This document shows positions 53,480-61,955 of a stretch of 64,000 bases of DNA, piece after piece. The notes beneath the pieces are model-generated. The model searched no databases. It was not told the origin of the DNA and saw only the letters and a list, made by a program, of their open reading frames with translations. The position numbers and the translations under genes were made by a program. The stretch is from positions 2,479,442 through 2,543,441 of the forward strand of contig OY771913.1 in NCBI GenBank assembly GCA_963674975.1, in the 5' to 3' direction. This DNA comes from UBA4781 sp963674975. GTDB lineage: Bacteria > Chloroflexota > Anaerolineae > Anaerolineales > Anaerolineaceae. The first letter of the stretch is position 1. Every line of letters starts with the position of its first letter.

Positions 53480-54187
53480 ATGAAACGGATCAACGACCTC
53501 CCACTGGAAGAACGTCCGCGAGAAAAGTTCATAAAATTTGGAATGAACAGTTTGAGTGATGCGGAACTGCTGGCAATCTTATTAAGAGTAGGCGTAGAAG
53601 GAGAGAGCGCGGTAGCTCTCGGAGCTCATCTGCTGGAAGAATTCCAGAGTATTGCCGGGATTCATGCTGCGGAAATTGAAGAGTTGTGTGCTGTGCGGGG
53701 TGTAGGAACAGCAAAGGCTGCACAAATAAAAGCGGCGCTGGAGCTTGGTTCTCGGCTGCATCAAAAAACGATGGATGAAAAACCCCTCATCGATAGTCCC
53801 GAAAAAGCTTATGAGGTGCTTAAATTTGATATCATCCAAAATGATCGGGAAACCTTATGGCTGCTGGCGTTGAATACGCGTCATCGCCTGATCAAGAAAA
53901 AAAAGCTTTATCAAGGTACACGCACATTTTCTTCGGTTAGGGTAGCTGAAATCTTTGAATTTGCCATTCAGCAGCATGCTTCGGCAGTGATCCTGGCGCA
54001 CAATCATCCCAGCGGAGAACTGCATCCATCACGTGAAGATCTGCACATTACACGGGAGATCAGAAAGGCGGGGGAGCTGCTGGAAATTCCTTTACTCGAT
54101 CACCTGATCATTGTGCCAGGGGCATTTCGATCATTACAGCGAGAGCAAAAGGGAATATTTGATAGTGCTGTCAGACATTATTCTTGA
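53480..54187 (+). CDS. radC: RadC family protein (JAB/MPN domain)
   Basis: A 235-residue RadC. An N-terminal helix-hairpin-helix region (DAELLAILLRVG, LCAVRGVGTAKAAQIKAAL) precedes a JAMM metal-binding domain AHNHPSGELHPSREDLHIT (HxH...D). Despite its name, RadC does not have a proven repair role. A terminator follows its stop. Confidence 0.93.
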   Translation: MKRINDLPLEERPREKFIKFGMNSLSDAELLAILLRVGVEGESAVALGAHLLEEFQSIAGIHAAEIEELCAVRGVGTAKAAQIKAALELGSRLHQKTMDEKPLIDSPEKAYEVLKFDIIQNDRETLWLLALNTRHRLIKKKKLYQGTRTFSSVRVAEIFEFAIQQHASAVILAHNHPSGELHPSREDLHITREIRKAGELLEIPLLDHLIIVPGAFRSLQREQKGIFDSAVRHYS

Positions 54188-54217
54188 TTAGCAAATATAA
54201 TTGAAATTGAATAAAAG

Positions 54218-54254
54218 AAGTGAGAAGAGAAGTCAATCTCTTCTCACTTTTATA
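54218..54254 (+). terminator. Terminator after radC
   Basis: A 13-base stem AAGTGAGAAGAGA / TCTCTTCTCACTT with a 6-base loop and TTTATA tail. It also faces the convergent lipoprotein gene. Confidence 0.88.
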
Positions 54255-54266
54255 ATCCACGAAGTA

Positions 54267-55145
54267 TTATGGAACTAAAAAAGTTAATAGGTTGGAAGAA
54301 TCTGATGAATCAGGAACTTTTATAAGGAGATCGTCAAATTCAAAACGAGCTGTTACGCCTTCTCCTGTCCAGAATGTCAGCGCGATTGCTGTACCCGGGA
54401 TATCATTCGCATTATAGTCATTTACAAATTCACCATTAATATAAAACTGGTAGAAGCCATTTGAAGCAACAATGGTAAGTTCGTTTTCTTCATCCCATAT
54501 AATTGCGCTGGACGATCTTCCAGAAATTGGGAAAGTCTGATCTCCGTCGTCATACTTGGTCAGGTAGTAAGTGCCGTCACGATTACCAATCATAAAAGCA
54601 TGGAAATTCATATAATCTTTTTCATTGAATATGATTCCCCATGAAACACTTTTAAAACTGGAAAAAACATCCCCTTTTAGGGTCATAACAAAATCTTCTG
54701 AAGTCAAGATTGGTATCCACTGGATCACACCACTTAAATACCCTGAAGTTGCTTTTCCGGTAAGGTCAACAACGAATTTTCCATCATCAATAGAATAAAT
54801 TGAACGGGATAGATCACCAGAATCATTCCCCAGATCCCATCCATTGCGATTGTCATCGAAGGTATCGCAAAAAACTATTTCCCAATCTTCCTTGAAAGGT
54901 GTGTAGATCTCGCAATCTGGATATTCGGGTTCAGGTGTTTCTTCAATGATCTGTTCTTCTGCTGTTGATTGCTGTCCCTGGGCGGCTTCGGTTTTTGCGA
55001 TCGCAGTTTGAATGAGGGAATCAGGTATTTGTGCTTCTGCGTTTTCTGTTTGTGCAATCGCTGTTTGGACCGCTTCTTGAGAGGGACTGGAGCAAGCACA
55101 TAATATTACTAGTAATAAGAAGAAAGCCAGGCGTTTTTGTGTCAT
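54267..55145 (-). CDS. Lipoprotein with LamG-like domain and QTAIA repeats
   Basis: A 292-residue lipoprotein: signal peptide with lipobox LCAC (Cys about residue 18), then a low-complexity linker with two copies of QTAIAxTExAxxQ (AVQTAIAQTENAEAQ and LIQTAIAKTEAAQGQ), then a beta-sandwich (CDTFDDNRNGWDLGN, VSWGIIFNEKDYMNFH, FYQFYINGEFVNDYN, RFEFDDLLIKVP). It is organised like the lipoprotein at 14759-15403. Surface binding of sugar or polymer is a guess. GGAGGATCC-like sequence precedes the ATG. Confidence 0.72.
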   Translation of the reverse strand: MTQKRLAFFLLLVILCACSSPSQEAVQTAIAQTENAEAQIPDSLIQTAIAKTEAAQGQQSTAEEQIIEETPEPEYPDCEIYTPFKEDWEIVFCDTFDDNRNGWDLGNDSGDLSRSIYSIDDGKFVVDLTGKATSGYLSGVIQWIPILTSEDFVMTLKGDVFSSFKSVSWGIIFNEKDYMNFHAFMIGNRDGTYYLTKYDDGDQTFPISGRSSSAIIWDEENELTIVASNGFYQFYINGEFVNDYNANDIPGTAIALTFWTGEGVTARFEFDDLLIKVPDSSDSSNLLTFLVP

Positions 55146-55274
55146 AAAGGATCCTCCACGTGAAATTAAAACCAGTATATCAATATATTATTATTTTTCA
55201 ACTAGAATGTAGTTCTCAGAGATTTTTTTAGATTAATTGTTGTTTAACTATCCAATTCTGTTTATTTACATATA

Positions 55275-55283
55275 TGCTATACT
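55275..55283 (+). promoter_or_regulatory. Extended -10 element ahead of the GEMM riboswitch
   Basis: TGCTATACT at 55275-55283, an extended -10, would start transcription near 55290, just before the aptamer. Confidence 0.5.
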
Positions 55284-55307
55284 AATGTAAATATTTATAT
55301 ATAAGTA

Positions 55308-55396
55308 ATACTGATAAAGGCAAAATCTGCGAAAGCAGACGACGCAAAGCCGCGAGCCTAAGGTCCAATGGATTATGGTAGTCGGGTTGCCGGTAT
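55308..55396 (+). promoter_or_regulatory. c-di-GMP-I (GEMM-I) riboswitch aptamer
   Basis: Conserved elements in order: AAAGGCAAA, a hairpin TCTGC-GAAA-GCAGA (P2 with a GAAA tetraloop), GACGCAAAGCC, GCCTAAG...TTATGGTAG (P3 with the CCTAAG/TATGG tetraloop receptor), and CGGGTTGCC. P1 pairs ATACTG (55308-55313) with CGGTAT (55391-55396). The base matching G20 of the Vc2 aptamer is G, favouring c-di-GMP over cGAMP. It controls the EAL gene below. Confidence 0.95.
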
Positions 55397-55430
55397 AAAA
55401 ACCGGACAACATAGCCATCCGGTTTTTTTC
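55390..55430 (+). terminator. GEMM expression platform: antiterminator/terminator
   Basis: AAAAACCGGA (55397-55406) pairs with TCCGGTTTTT (55418-55427) and is followed by more T: a terminator. CCGGT (55390-55394) can pair instead with ACCGG (55401-55405), and CGGT is also part of P1. Ligand-bound P1 would free ACCGG to form the terminator, predicting switch-off. Confidence 0.8.
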
Positions 55431-55443
55431 GTTAAGGTGGCGT

Positions 55444-57087
55444 ATGGAAAAATTACTATTACTATACCTTCATAACAAACGTGGTGCGCGCGTTTTATTT
55501 CTCTTTATCATACTTTTACAGATAATAATTGGCTTTTTCTTTTATAAAAATCCTTCTTATGAATCCAACTTTACGCATTTAATGTACGTTGCTATTACTC
55601 TTTCTGCTTTTTTCTTCCCCATTGGTATTGCTGCTGGGCAAAGCATTATTTCCGGGATTATTATGGCGATCGTTTTTGTGTTAACCAATGGGAGCAGAAA
55701 TGGTGATGTAAATAGTTATATTCTCTTAACTTTAGGCTATTTTATTTCTGCGACACTGATCATCGGATTTTTAAAAAACAAAATCGTAAATTTCTACTTG
55801 CGGAGAGAAGAAATTTTCTATATTGATGAATACACCGGGCTTCGGAATTTATCAGCATTATTCCGTGATATTAATCTTTACATTAATGACAAAGATGTTG
55901 AAATTGTTCAATTCTTACTGGTAGAGATAGTAAACCAGAGAGAGATCAGTGCGGCATTCGGAATACAGTCGTATTACAAATTACAGAGAGCAATGGTGCT
56001 CAGTGCCCGTGAATTCTTTCGATCTGAGATTCGAAGTTATCAAGTGCGGATGGGTACGGTAGCGGTTCTTTTTCCTCCTAATGAAAGAATTGATTTTCGT
56101 GCATTACCTGAAAAACCGACACAAACTCTTCTTGTTGATAATATTCCTATTTTTTTTAATACCATGATTGGTGAATGTGAGATACCACGTGATGGAAAAA
56201 CAGCAGAAGAAATTTTCCAAAAAGCGTTCATGGCTTTACATGAAGCATACAGGAGAAATACAAATTATTGTAAATATACCCCTGATATAAAACCACCTTC
56301 AACGGTTCGCCTTTTAGGGCAGCTGCAGGAGGCGATGGAAAATCAGGAGATAACTTTTTACTATCAGCCTATTCTTGGAAAACAGGGCTGTGTTCATGAT
56401 ATTGAAGCTCTGGTGCGCTGGAACCATCCCCAACTGGGAATGCTGCTGCCTTCTACTTTTATCACCGATCTGGAGTTAACGGAAATATCAGATTCACTGG
56501 TTGATTATGCCTTGGAGTACAACCTGCACAATTTGAAGCAATTGATCAGTGAAGGATTCGATCTTCATATTGCGATCAATGTGTCGATCAGAAACCTGGA
56601 AAAGCATTTATTTTCACAACGAGTGCTCTCTTCTCTTGAACGTTTTCACTTATCACCATCTTCCCTTGTTTTAGAAATTACCGAACGCGGCTTTTTGGCT
56701 GATGCTGAAGAAAGCAATCGGAATATAAGTGAGCTTTCCCAAAAAGGCGTTTCATTTCACATTGATGATTTTGGTGTGGGTTTTACCAGTCTGGGGAATT
56801 TGAGAAAGTTTGGCATACGCAGTATAAAAATAGACCAATCGTTCATATCTAATATGAAAACAGATAAGATCAACCGCGCATTGGTTAAAAGTGTAATTGG
56901 AATGGCTAAAGCAATTGGAATTTCAACGGTTGCCGAGGGTGTGGAATCTACAGAAATGCTTAAGGATCTTAAAAGGATGGGCGTTGATTATTTTCAGGGG
57001 TATGCTATTGCCAGCCCGATGCCAATGGAAGATTTGCGCAATTGGCTAAATAAATTCGATATGGAGAGCAGAAAGGAAGCAGGGTAA
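55444..57087 (+). CDS. Membrane EAL-domain c-di-GMP phosphodiesterase with degenerate GGDEF
   Basis: A 547-residue protein. Three or four helices (residues about 15-115) precede a vestigial GGDEF domain (GGDEF position reads RMGTVAVLFP), then an EAL domain: IEALVRWNHP (EAL), INVSIRN, LEITERGF, IDDFGVGFTSLG, IKIDQSFI, VAEGVES, YFQGYAIA. All metal and catalytic residues of active phosphodiesterases appear present, so it should convert c-di-GMP to pGpG. It lies behind the GEMM riboswitch, in a direct feedback link. Confidence 0.93.
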   Translation: MEKLLLLYLHNKRGARVLFLFIILLQIIIGFFFYKNPSYESNFTHLMYVAITLSAFFFPIGIAAGQSIISGIIMAIVFVLTNGSRNGDVNSYILLTLGYFISATLIIGFLKNKIVNFYLRREEIFYIDEYTGLRNLSALFRDINLYINDKDVEIVQFLLVEIVNQREISAAFGIQSYYKLQRAMVLSAREFFRSEIRSYQVRMGTVAVLFPPNERIDFRALPEKPTQTLLVDNIPIFFNTMIGECEIPRDGKTAEEIFQKAFMALHEAYRRNTNYCKYTPDIKPPSTVRLLGQLQEAMENQEITFYYQPILGKQGCVHDIEALVRWNHPQLGMLLPSTFITDLELTEISDSLVDYALEYNLHNLKQLISEGFDLHIAINVSIRNLEKHLFSQRVLSSLERFHLSPSSLVLEITERGFLADAEESNRNISELSQKGVSFHIDDFGVGFTSLGNLRKFGIRSIKIDQSFISNMKTDKINRALVKSVIGMAKAIGISTVAEGVESTEMLKDLKRMGVDYFQGYAIASPMPMEDLRNWLNKFDMESRKEAG

Positions 57088-57223
57088 ACGGTTAAACAGA
57101 ATTGTGAATAATTTAAAGGTAATACCACGAATACGGATGTGAAATATGATCAGAAAATGATAAACATGATAGATTCTACACAGAGATAGATATCCAGGAG
57201 TTTGTAGGCAGCGTTTTAGCAGG

Positions 57224-57592
57224 TTATTTCATAATATCGTCGTCTGCATCGGACTCTTTAGAACGTTTATGTTTCAACATTATTGCAAAATCGATCAAAA
57301 GCCGGCGATCCTGTTTGTCTAAGGAGTGGTACAAGTGCTCGAGAAGCAGAAAATCCGTATCTTTCCCAATATCCTCTTTCGAAATGATCTCAGCTTTTTC
57401 CAGTACAAGAATAATGGGAATGTCTAATGCTTCAGCAATTTTTTCACAGAAATCGAGACCCGGATTTCTACTTCCCCCCAAAACATGGCTGATCGATCCA
57501 GGCGAAAGTCCTGCGAGGAGCGCAAGCTGTCGTTGGCTCATATTGCGTGATTTTAATTCTTTATAAAGCCACTCGATGAATTTATCGTTCAC
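57224..57592 (-). CDS. XRE-type helix-turn-helix regulator
   Basis: A 122-residue protein: HTH at residues about 7-62 (RNMSQRQLALLAGLSPGSISHVL) and a helical C-terminus with acidic ending (ESDADDDIMK). It is transcribed away from the second EAL gene with an intergenic gap of about 100 bases, so it may regulate that gene or itself. Targets are unknown. Confidence 0.8.
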   Translation of the reverse strand: MNDKFIEWLYKELKSRNMSQRQLALLAGLSPGSISHVLGGSRNPGLDFCEKIAEALDIPIILVLEKAEIISKEDIGKDTDFLLLEHLYHSLDKQDRRLLIDFAIMLKHKRSKESDADDDIMK

Positions 57593-57691
57593 AGTACTAA
57601 CATTATCATCTCTAATATATACTCTGGTAAAAGTTATTTATACTCTAGACAACAGTCTCATAAATTCATATAATGATACGAAGGTCATGCT

Positions 57692-59191
57692 ATGTATCTT
57701 CATAGAACCCGATTAATTGGAAAAATTACTTCAGAAAAAAAATCAATATACATTATTACCATTATCCATCTTGTCATGGTAGGAATTGTATTATTAATTG
57801 CGTATCTGCTGCTGTTGGGAAAAATTGAGGAAAATAGAAAACTCTGTATTTATTGTATTTATGGATATATCCTTTGTTCATTATGCTTGATCTATTTTGT
57901 CCATTTACAATGGAGTGAGTATTCTTCGCATACAGAGGAATATTTTTATACTGATGAATTAACACATCTTCCCAATGTAACTGCCTTTATAAGGGATTTT
58001 GAGCAGTATAAAAATAAAGATGATATCTTTTTTATGAAAATGATTTTAGTAGAAACAACCAATCAAAATGAGATCAATGCAGTCTTTGGACTATCAGCAG
58101 TGTATGAAATGCAGAAAGAAATTGCTCATTATTTTCAAGATCTACTGAAAATTCAAATAAAAATATATAAGATTGATCTGAATGCTTTACTAATTTTATT
58201 CCCTCAAAATTATTTATTTGATTTCTCACAGACACAGAAACCAAAACAAATAATTAAAATTAATGATATTCCCGTTTATTTTGAAATCACTTGTGGAGAA
58301 TGTGAATATCCACAGGATGGGGAAACAGCTCTAGATCTGCTGCAGCGAGCAAGTTGTGCTGTTCAGGAAGCGAAAAACGAACATACGATATTTTATAAAT
58401 ATGAACATAAACAAGAAAGATCTCAAAGGATTGTATTGCTAGGGCAGCTGCAGGAAGCGATCAATTCTCGCGAGATAATTTTTTATTACCAGCCTATTAT
58501 AGATATAAATGGCAGTATAACTGAAATGGAAGCGCTGGCGCGCTGGGATCATCCTCAATATGGCATGCTTCCTCCTTCCAGTTTCATTAATGATCTGGAA
58601 CAAACTGGGATCAGTTCCTTCATGATTAACTACTCTCTCGAATACAACCTGCGCAATCTTCGGAATTTGCACAGGGGGGGATTCAAACAAAAAATGGCGA
58701 TCAATATATCGATCATGGATCTGCGGCAGGATCATTTCAGTCAAATGGTTCTAACACATTTAGATGAGAATGATCTCAAACCATCTGACCTGATCCTGGA
58801 AATTACCGAACGGGGCTTTTTAGCAGAAGATGAAAAAATCAACAGGAATATCAATGAACTCTCGCAAAAGGGGGTCTTTTTTCATATAGATGATTTTGGG
58901 GTCGGTTTTGCCAGCTTTGGGAACTTGAGAAAAAACGGAATCCGCAGTATTAAAATTGACCATTCTTTTATTGAAGATTTATCTCAGAATGAAACAAATC
59001 AAGCGCTTGTAGATTGTTTGGTCAAAATGGCTAAAAAACTTGGAATTTCAACTGTCGCTGAGGGAGTTGAATCGAAAGAATCGATCGAACAATTGAAGAA
59101 AATGGGTGTTGATTACCTGCAAGGTTTTGCCATTGCTCGACCCATGCCATTTGATGAGTTGTTTGATTGGATGAAACAATATCAGAATTAG
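57692..59191 (+). CDS. Second membrane EAL-domain protein, paralogue with degenerate GGDEF
   Basis: A 499-residue paralogue of the protein at 55444. Two helices cover about residues 20-75, then a degenerate GGDEF domain (KIDLNALLILFP in place of GGDEF) and an EAL domain with MEALARWDHP, MAINISI, LEITERGF, IDDFGVGFASFG, IKIDHSFI, VAEGVES and YLQGFAIA. Catalysis looks intact. No GEMM aptamer precedes it; the 100-base gap to the XRE gene holds its control. AT-rich codon use resembles the first EAL gene. Confidence 0.9.
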   Translation: MYLHRTRLIGKITSEKKSIYIITIIHLVMVGIVLLIAYLLLLGKIEENRKLCIYCIYGYILCSLCLIYFVHLQWSEYSSHTEEYFYTDELTHLPNVTAFIRDFEQYKNKDDIFFMKMILVETTNQNEINAVFGLSAVYEMQKEIAHYFQDLLKIQIKIYKIDLNALLILFPQNYLFDFSQTQKPKQIIKINDIPVYFEITCGECEYPQDGETALDLLQRASCAVQEAKNEHTIFYKYEHKQERSQRIVLLGQLQEAINSREIIFYYQPIIDINGSITEMEALARWDHPQYGMLPPSSFINDLEQTGISSFMINYSLEYNLRNLRNLHRGGFKQKMAINISIMDLRQDHFSQMVLTHLDENDLKPSDLILEITERGFLAEDEKINRNINELSQKGVFFHIDDFGVGFASFGNLRKNGIRSIKIDHSFIEDLSQNETNQALVDCLVKMAKKLGISTVAEGVESKESIEQLKKMGVDYLQGFAIARPMPFDELFDWMKQYQN

Positions 59192-59264
59192 AAAACAAGT
59201 TGTTTCTCTATTTTCTGATTTCTCTTTACACGATATCGTGCACATGATAAAATACTTGGCACCT

Positions 59265-59336
59265 GGCGAGGTAGCTCAGTGGTAGAGCAGGGGACTCATA
59301 AGCCCTTGGTCGTGAGTTCAAATCTCACTCTCGCCA
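59265..59336 (+). tRNA. tRNA-Met (CAT), elongator type; tRNA-Ile2 not excluded
   Basis: A 72-base cloverleaf: acceptor GGCGAGG/TCTCGCC, D-stem GCTC/GAGC, anticodon loop CTCATAA, variable TGGTC, T-stem GTGAG/CTCAC with TTCAAAT loop, discriminator A. CCA is not encoded. The closing pair of the anticodon stem (31-39) is an A-G mismatch. GGCGAGG and the overall shape fit elongator Met, but a lysidine-modified Ile tRNA also has CAT. Confidence 0.93.
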
Positions 59337-59421
59337 TTTTGTCTTTTAATTACCCAGTTAAAAATTTTATTAGCGTAACCGGTATCGGTCACATTCTTCT
59401 ATCATGAACACACTAATGTGT

Positions 59422-59451
59422 TAAAAAGAACGCACCGATATGGAGCGTTCT
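59422..59451 (-). terminator. Terminator of the HEAT-repeat operon
   Basis: Read on the minus strand: AGAACGC, 11-base loop, GCGTTCT, then TTTT. It lies 72 bases after the stop of the second HEAT gene. Confidence 0.75.
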
Positions 59452-59522
59452 CTCAATTTGTATCAAGCACTGCGCTTATCTGTGGTAGATAGTAAGACTA
59501 GATAATTTTGGCTGCCGAAGTC

Positions 59523-60053
59523 TTAGGAGAGTTTCTCGATTGCGTTAATGCAAGCCCTCATTACTTCAAAACTGGATGTTGTACTTTGCAATTTTTCTAA
59601 TGCGGGAACAATACTTTTATCTTTTGTAATACCCAATCCTTTTACCGCTGCTTCTACACGCATCCAATCAGATGAAAGAAGTTCACCTCTAAGAATAGCA
59701 AGAGCTTCTGTCTTTGCATCCTCATCCTCCTCCAACCTGGCAACTATTCCCAAAGCCCAATGAGCGTGGCTGGATAAATGCAATGCAGAAGATAAAGCCG
59801 GGATTGATATTTTTCCTACCTTTCCCAATACGAATGCCGCATTATCACTGCGGTACGAATTATCTGAATCGAGTCTGGTCATGATATCTCTGCCCATTAA
59901 GCCTACCAAAGCTTCGCAGGCAGAATTACCAATCTCACGGCAAAGAGAAACAGCTTCTTCGGTTTCCTCATTTTCTAGCAGTGAATATTTCCCCACCAGT
60001 TCAACAAGCTTATCTACTTTTTCCTGGTTTAAATTTTTATCAGTTGAATTCAT
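59523..60053 (-). CDS. HEAT-repeat protein (copy 2 of a tandem pair)
   Basis: A 176-residue alpha-helical repeat protein with four or so HEAT-like units (NAAFVLGKVGKISIPALSSAL, EAAVKGLGITKDKSIVPALEKL). It is clearly a paralogue of the next gene, sharing AVSLCREIG, DIMTRLDSDNS and LQSTTSS. HEAT arrays usually mediate protein contacts; no enzymatic motif is seen. Function unknown. Confidence 0.75.
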   Translation of the reverse strand: MNSTDKNLNQEKVDKLVELVGKYSLLENEETEEAVSLCREIGNSACEALVGLMGRDIMTRLDSDNSYRSDNAAFVLGKVGKISIPALSSALHLSSHAHWALGIVARLEEDEDAKTEALAILRGELLSSDWMRVEAAVKGLGITKDKSIVPALEKLQSTTSSFEVMRACINAIEKLS

Positions 60054-60112
60054 CTTTCTCCTTATTTAATACCGTTCATTTATTGCATTTAACTTTAAAA
60101 AAGAAAAAGGAC

Positions 60113-60679
60113 CTATCTTTTTATCAAGAGATCGATAACTTGAGATAATGGTGAAAGATTCGCGAGTGCATCATCACAAGCTCTTATTAAATCATAATTG
60201 GATGTTGTACTCTGCAATTTCTTTAGCACAGGAATAATCTTCTTGTATTTTGAATAGCCAAATCCTTTTATTGCTGCTGCTGCCCGCATCCAATCAGGTG
60301 ACATAAGTTCAGTTTCAAGAATATTGATAGCTTGTTTCTTTGCAGTTCTATCTTTCCCTGAACCGGCGACTAATCCTAAAGCCATGTGAGCATAGCTGGA
60401 AATTCGCACCGCAGAAGACAATGCCGGGATTGACATTTTCCCAACTTTTCCCAATACGAGTGCTGCGTTAGTACTTGTATGTGAATTATCAGAATCAAGT
60501 CTGGTCATGATATCTTTCACCATGATACCTGCCAAAGCTTCGCAAGCAGGATCGCCAAGCTCTCGACAAAGAGAGACAGCTTTTTTTGTCTCTTTGCTTC
60601 CCAACAATGAAGTTTGCCCCACCAATTCAACAAGCTCATCTATTTTTTCTTGATTCGATTTTTCATTTGATGAATTCAT
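60113..60679 (-). CDS. HEAT-repeat protein (copy 1 of a tandem pair)
   Basis: A 188-residue paralogue of the gene at 59523 with the same repeats (NAALVLGKVGKMSIPALSSAV, AAAIKGFGYSKYKKIIPVLKKL) and an 11-residue longer C-terminus (LSQVIDLLIKR). AAGGAG precedes the ATG. Read leftward, it precedes copy 2, 59 bases away, and probably shares its transcript. The high similarity suggests a recent tandem duplication. Confidence 0.75.
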   Translation of the reverse strand: MNSSNEKSNQEKIDELVELVGQTSLLGSKETKKAVSLCRELGDPACEALAGIMVKDIMTRLDSDNSHTSTNAALVLGKVGKMSIPALSSAVRISSYAHMALGLVAGSGKDRTAKKQAINILETELMSPDWMRAAAAIKGFGYSKYKKIIPVLKKLQSTTSNYDLIRACDDALANLSPLSQVIDLLIKR

Positions 60680-61038
60680 AATTCTCCTTATGGTTCAGTG
60701 AATGTTCCTCTGAATTTATAGTATCGGAAATCACATTGTCCTTTGGCATCAAGCCTACGCTAATCCTTACTTATACGATTCTTTTATATATTTAACCTTT
60801 TCTTATTTTTCCCTGAATAAATGTAATCCTCTCTCCGGTACAATATTTGATTTATCGAATCTTAATCTATTTTCCTTGACAAATAATTATGCTATAAATT
60901 TCAATCGCGTTATGTTCCAATTCTGTTACAAAGATGAAAAGTCATATGAAAATCAGATCGATATTAGGCTTTACACGGAAAACATTGCACCCAATTTGAT
61001 AACAAATGTATTAAATGGAAAGAAATGAGTAATGATTA
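60680..61038. other. AT-rich intergenic region upstream of the HEAT operon
   Basis: These 359 bases hold no strong gene. On the minus strand a TATAAA (60715-60720) lies about 36-41 bases from the HEAT ATG and could be a -10. On the plus strand TTGACA (60876-60881) and TATAAA (60893-60898) are only 11 bases apart, followed by an ATG at 60912 that opens a 38-codon frame ending at 61028. It has no ribosome binding site and I do not call it a gene. Confidence 0.3.
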
Positions 61039-61335
61039 TTAATGCTCAAACCAATCTCTTAAATAATTCTGACAATCAAACAGCTTAAATTCTGAAATTC
61101 GATATTCCTGAACACCTGCTTTAACCAGTGGATCATCACTGCAGAATTTGTTGATGTCCTCACATTTCACAACAATAATGCCACCACCTGTTCCGACTTT
61201 AGGACCGGATACGAGGATTGAGCCATCATGAAATCCAATTTTTAGATATTCAAGATGTTCATCAATCGCTTTTTGCAGCTCAGTTTTATCGGTGAGGTTT
61301 TTTACAAATGTGCCTTCCAATACATAATATTTCAT
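61039..61335 (-). CDS. YciI-like protein
   Basis: A 98-residue ferredoxin-like fold protein of the YciI/YCII family: YYVLEGTFVKNLTDKTELQK, HLEYLKIGFHDGSILVSGPK, GGGIIVVKC, and DPLVKAGVQEYRISEF. Relatives are small dimers with an unclear, possibly enzymatic, role. It is a single gene in this region, read leftward. Confidence 0.85.
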   Translation of the reverse strand: MKYYVLEGTFVKNLTDKTELQKAIDEHLEYLKIGFHDGSILVSGPKVGTGGGIIVVKCEDINKFCSDDPLVKAGVQEYRISEFKLFDCQNYLRDWFEH

Positions 61336-61553
61336 AACTTTTTATCCCTTCAAATTTCTATTTATTCATTATATAAATTCTATACGTACGATTCATAATA
61401 TTTATTTTCTTTTAATACAAATTTTATTTTCATTGAGAGTGAAACAATTCAGATTATATATTGATGTGGTGATTTCCTGGTGCAACCTGCGGCTTTTGTT
61501 TAAAATATCAAATGATAAAATGAAGAAATTAAACAAATACAGGGAGTTATGCA

Positions 61554-61955
61554 ATGAAGATCCATACATTTCGATTACATCCCGGGCAAGATCTCAAATT
61601 GGAAATTGATAAATACACTGAAGAACATAATATAAATGCTTCTGTGATAGTGTCCTGTGTGGGAGCTTTAACAAAAGCCACTATCCGGATGGCGGGTGCC
61701 AGGATCATTAATACTTATGAAGAAGATTTTGAAATAGTCTCACTGGTAGGTACGGCGGAAAATGGGTACAGTCATCTCCATATCGCATTTTCAAGTGAAG
61801 AAGGAGAAACAATCGGCGGACATTTAAAAAGCCCATCCATTGTTGGAACAACTGCCGAAGTGGTAATTGGAGAAATTGAAGATTTATCATTTAAAAGAGT
61901 ATTTGACAAAGATACAGATTGTAAGGAGCTGGTTATTAACAAAATATCGAGATAG
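61554..61955 (+). CDS. PPC/DUF296 domain protein
   Basis: A 133-residue protein with the plant-and-prokaryote-conserved (PPC, DUF296) fold: FRLHPGQDLKLEIDKY, ASVIVSCVGALTKATIRMA, SHLHIAFSSEEGETIGGHLK, TAEVVIGEI. The GxLxxG segment and the HLHIAFS metal-like site are typical. In plants it is fused to AT-hooks; the bacterial role is unknown. GGGAG lies 8 bases before the ATG. Confidence 0.9.
   Translation: MKIHTFRLHPGQDLKLEIDKYTEEHNINASVIVSCVGALTKATIRMAGARIINTYEEDFEIVSLVGTAENGYSHLHIAFSSEEGETIGGHLKSPSIVGTTAEVVIGEIEDLSFKRVFDKDTDCKELVINKISR

Noticed and set aside
54028..54048. TCACGTGAA in radC and CCACGTGAAAT at about 55156 as possible parS sites near parAB
   Set aside because: Both match only about 10 of 16 positions of the parS consensus TGTTTCACGTGAAACA; one is inside coding sequence. 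No full parS was found.
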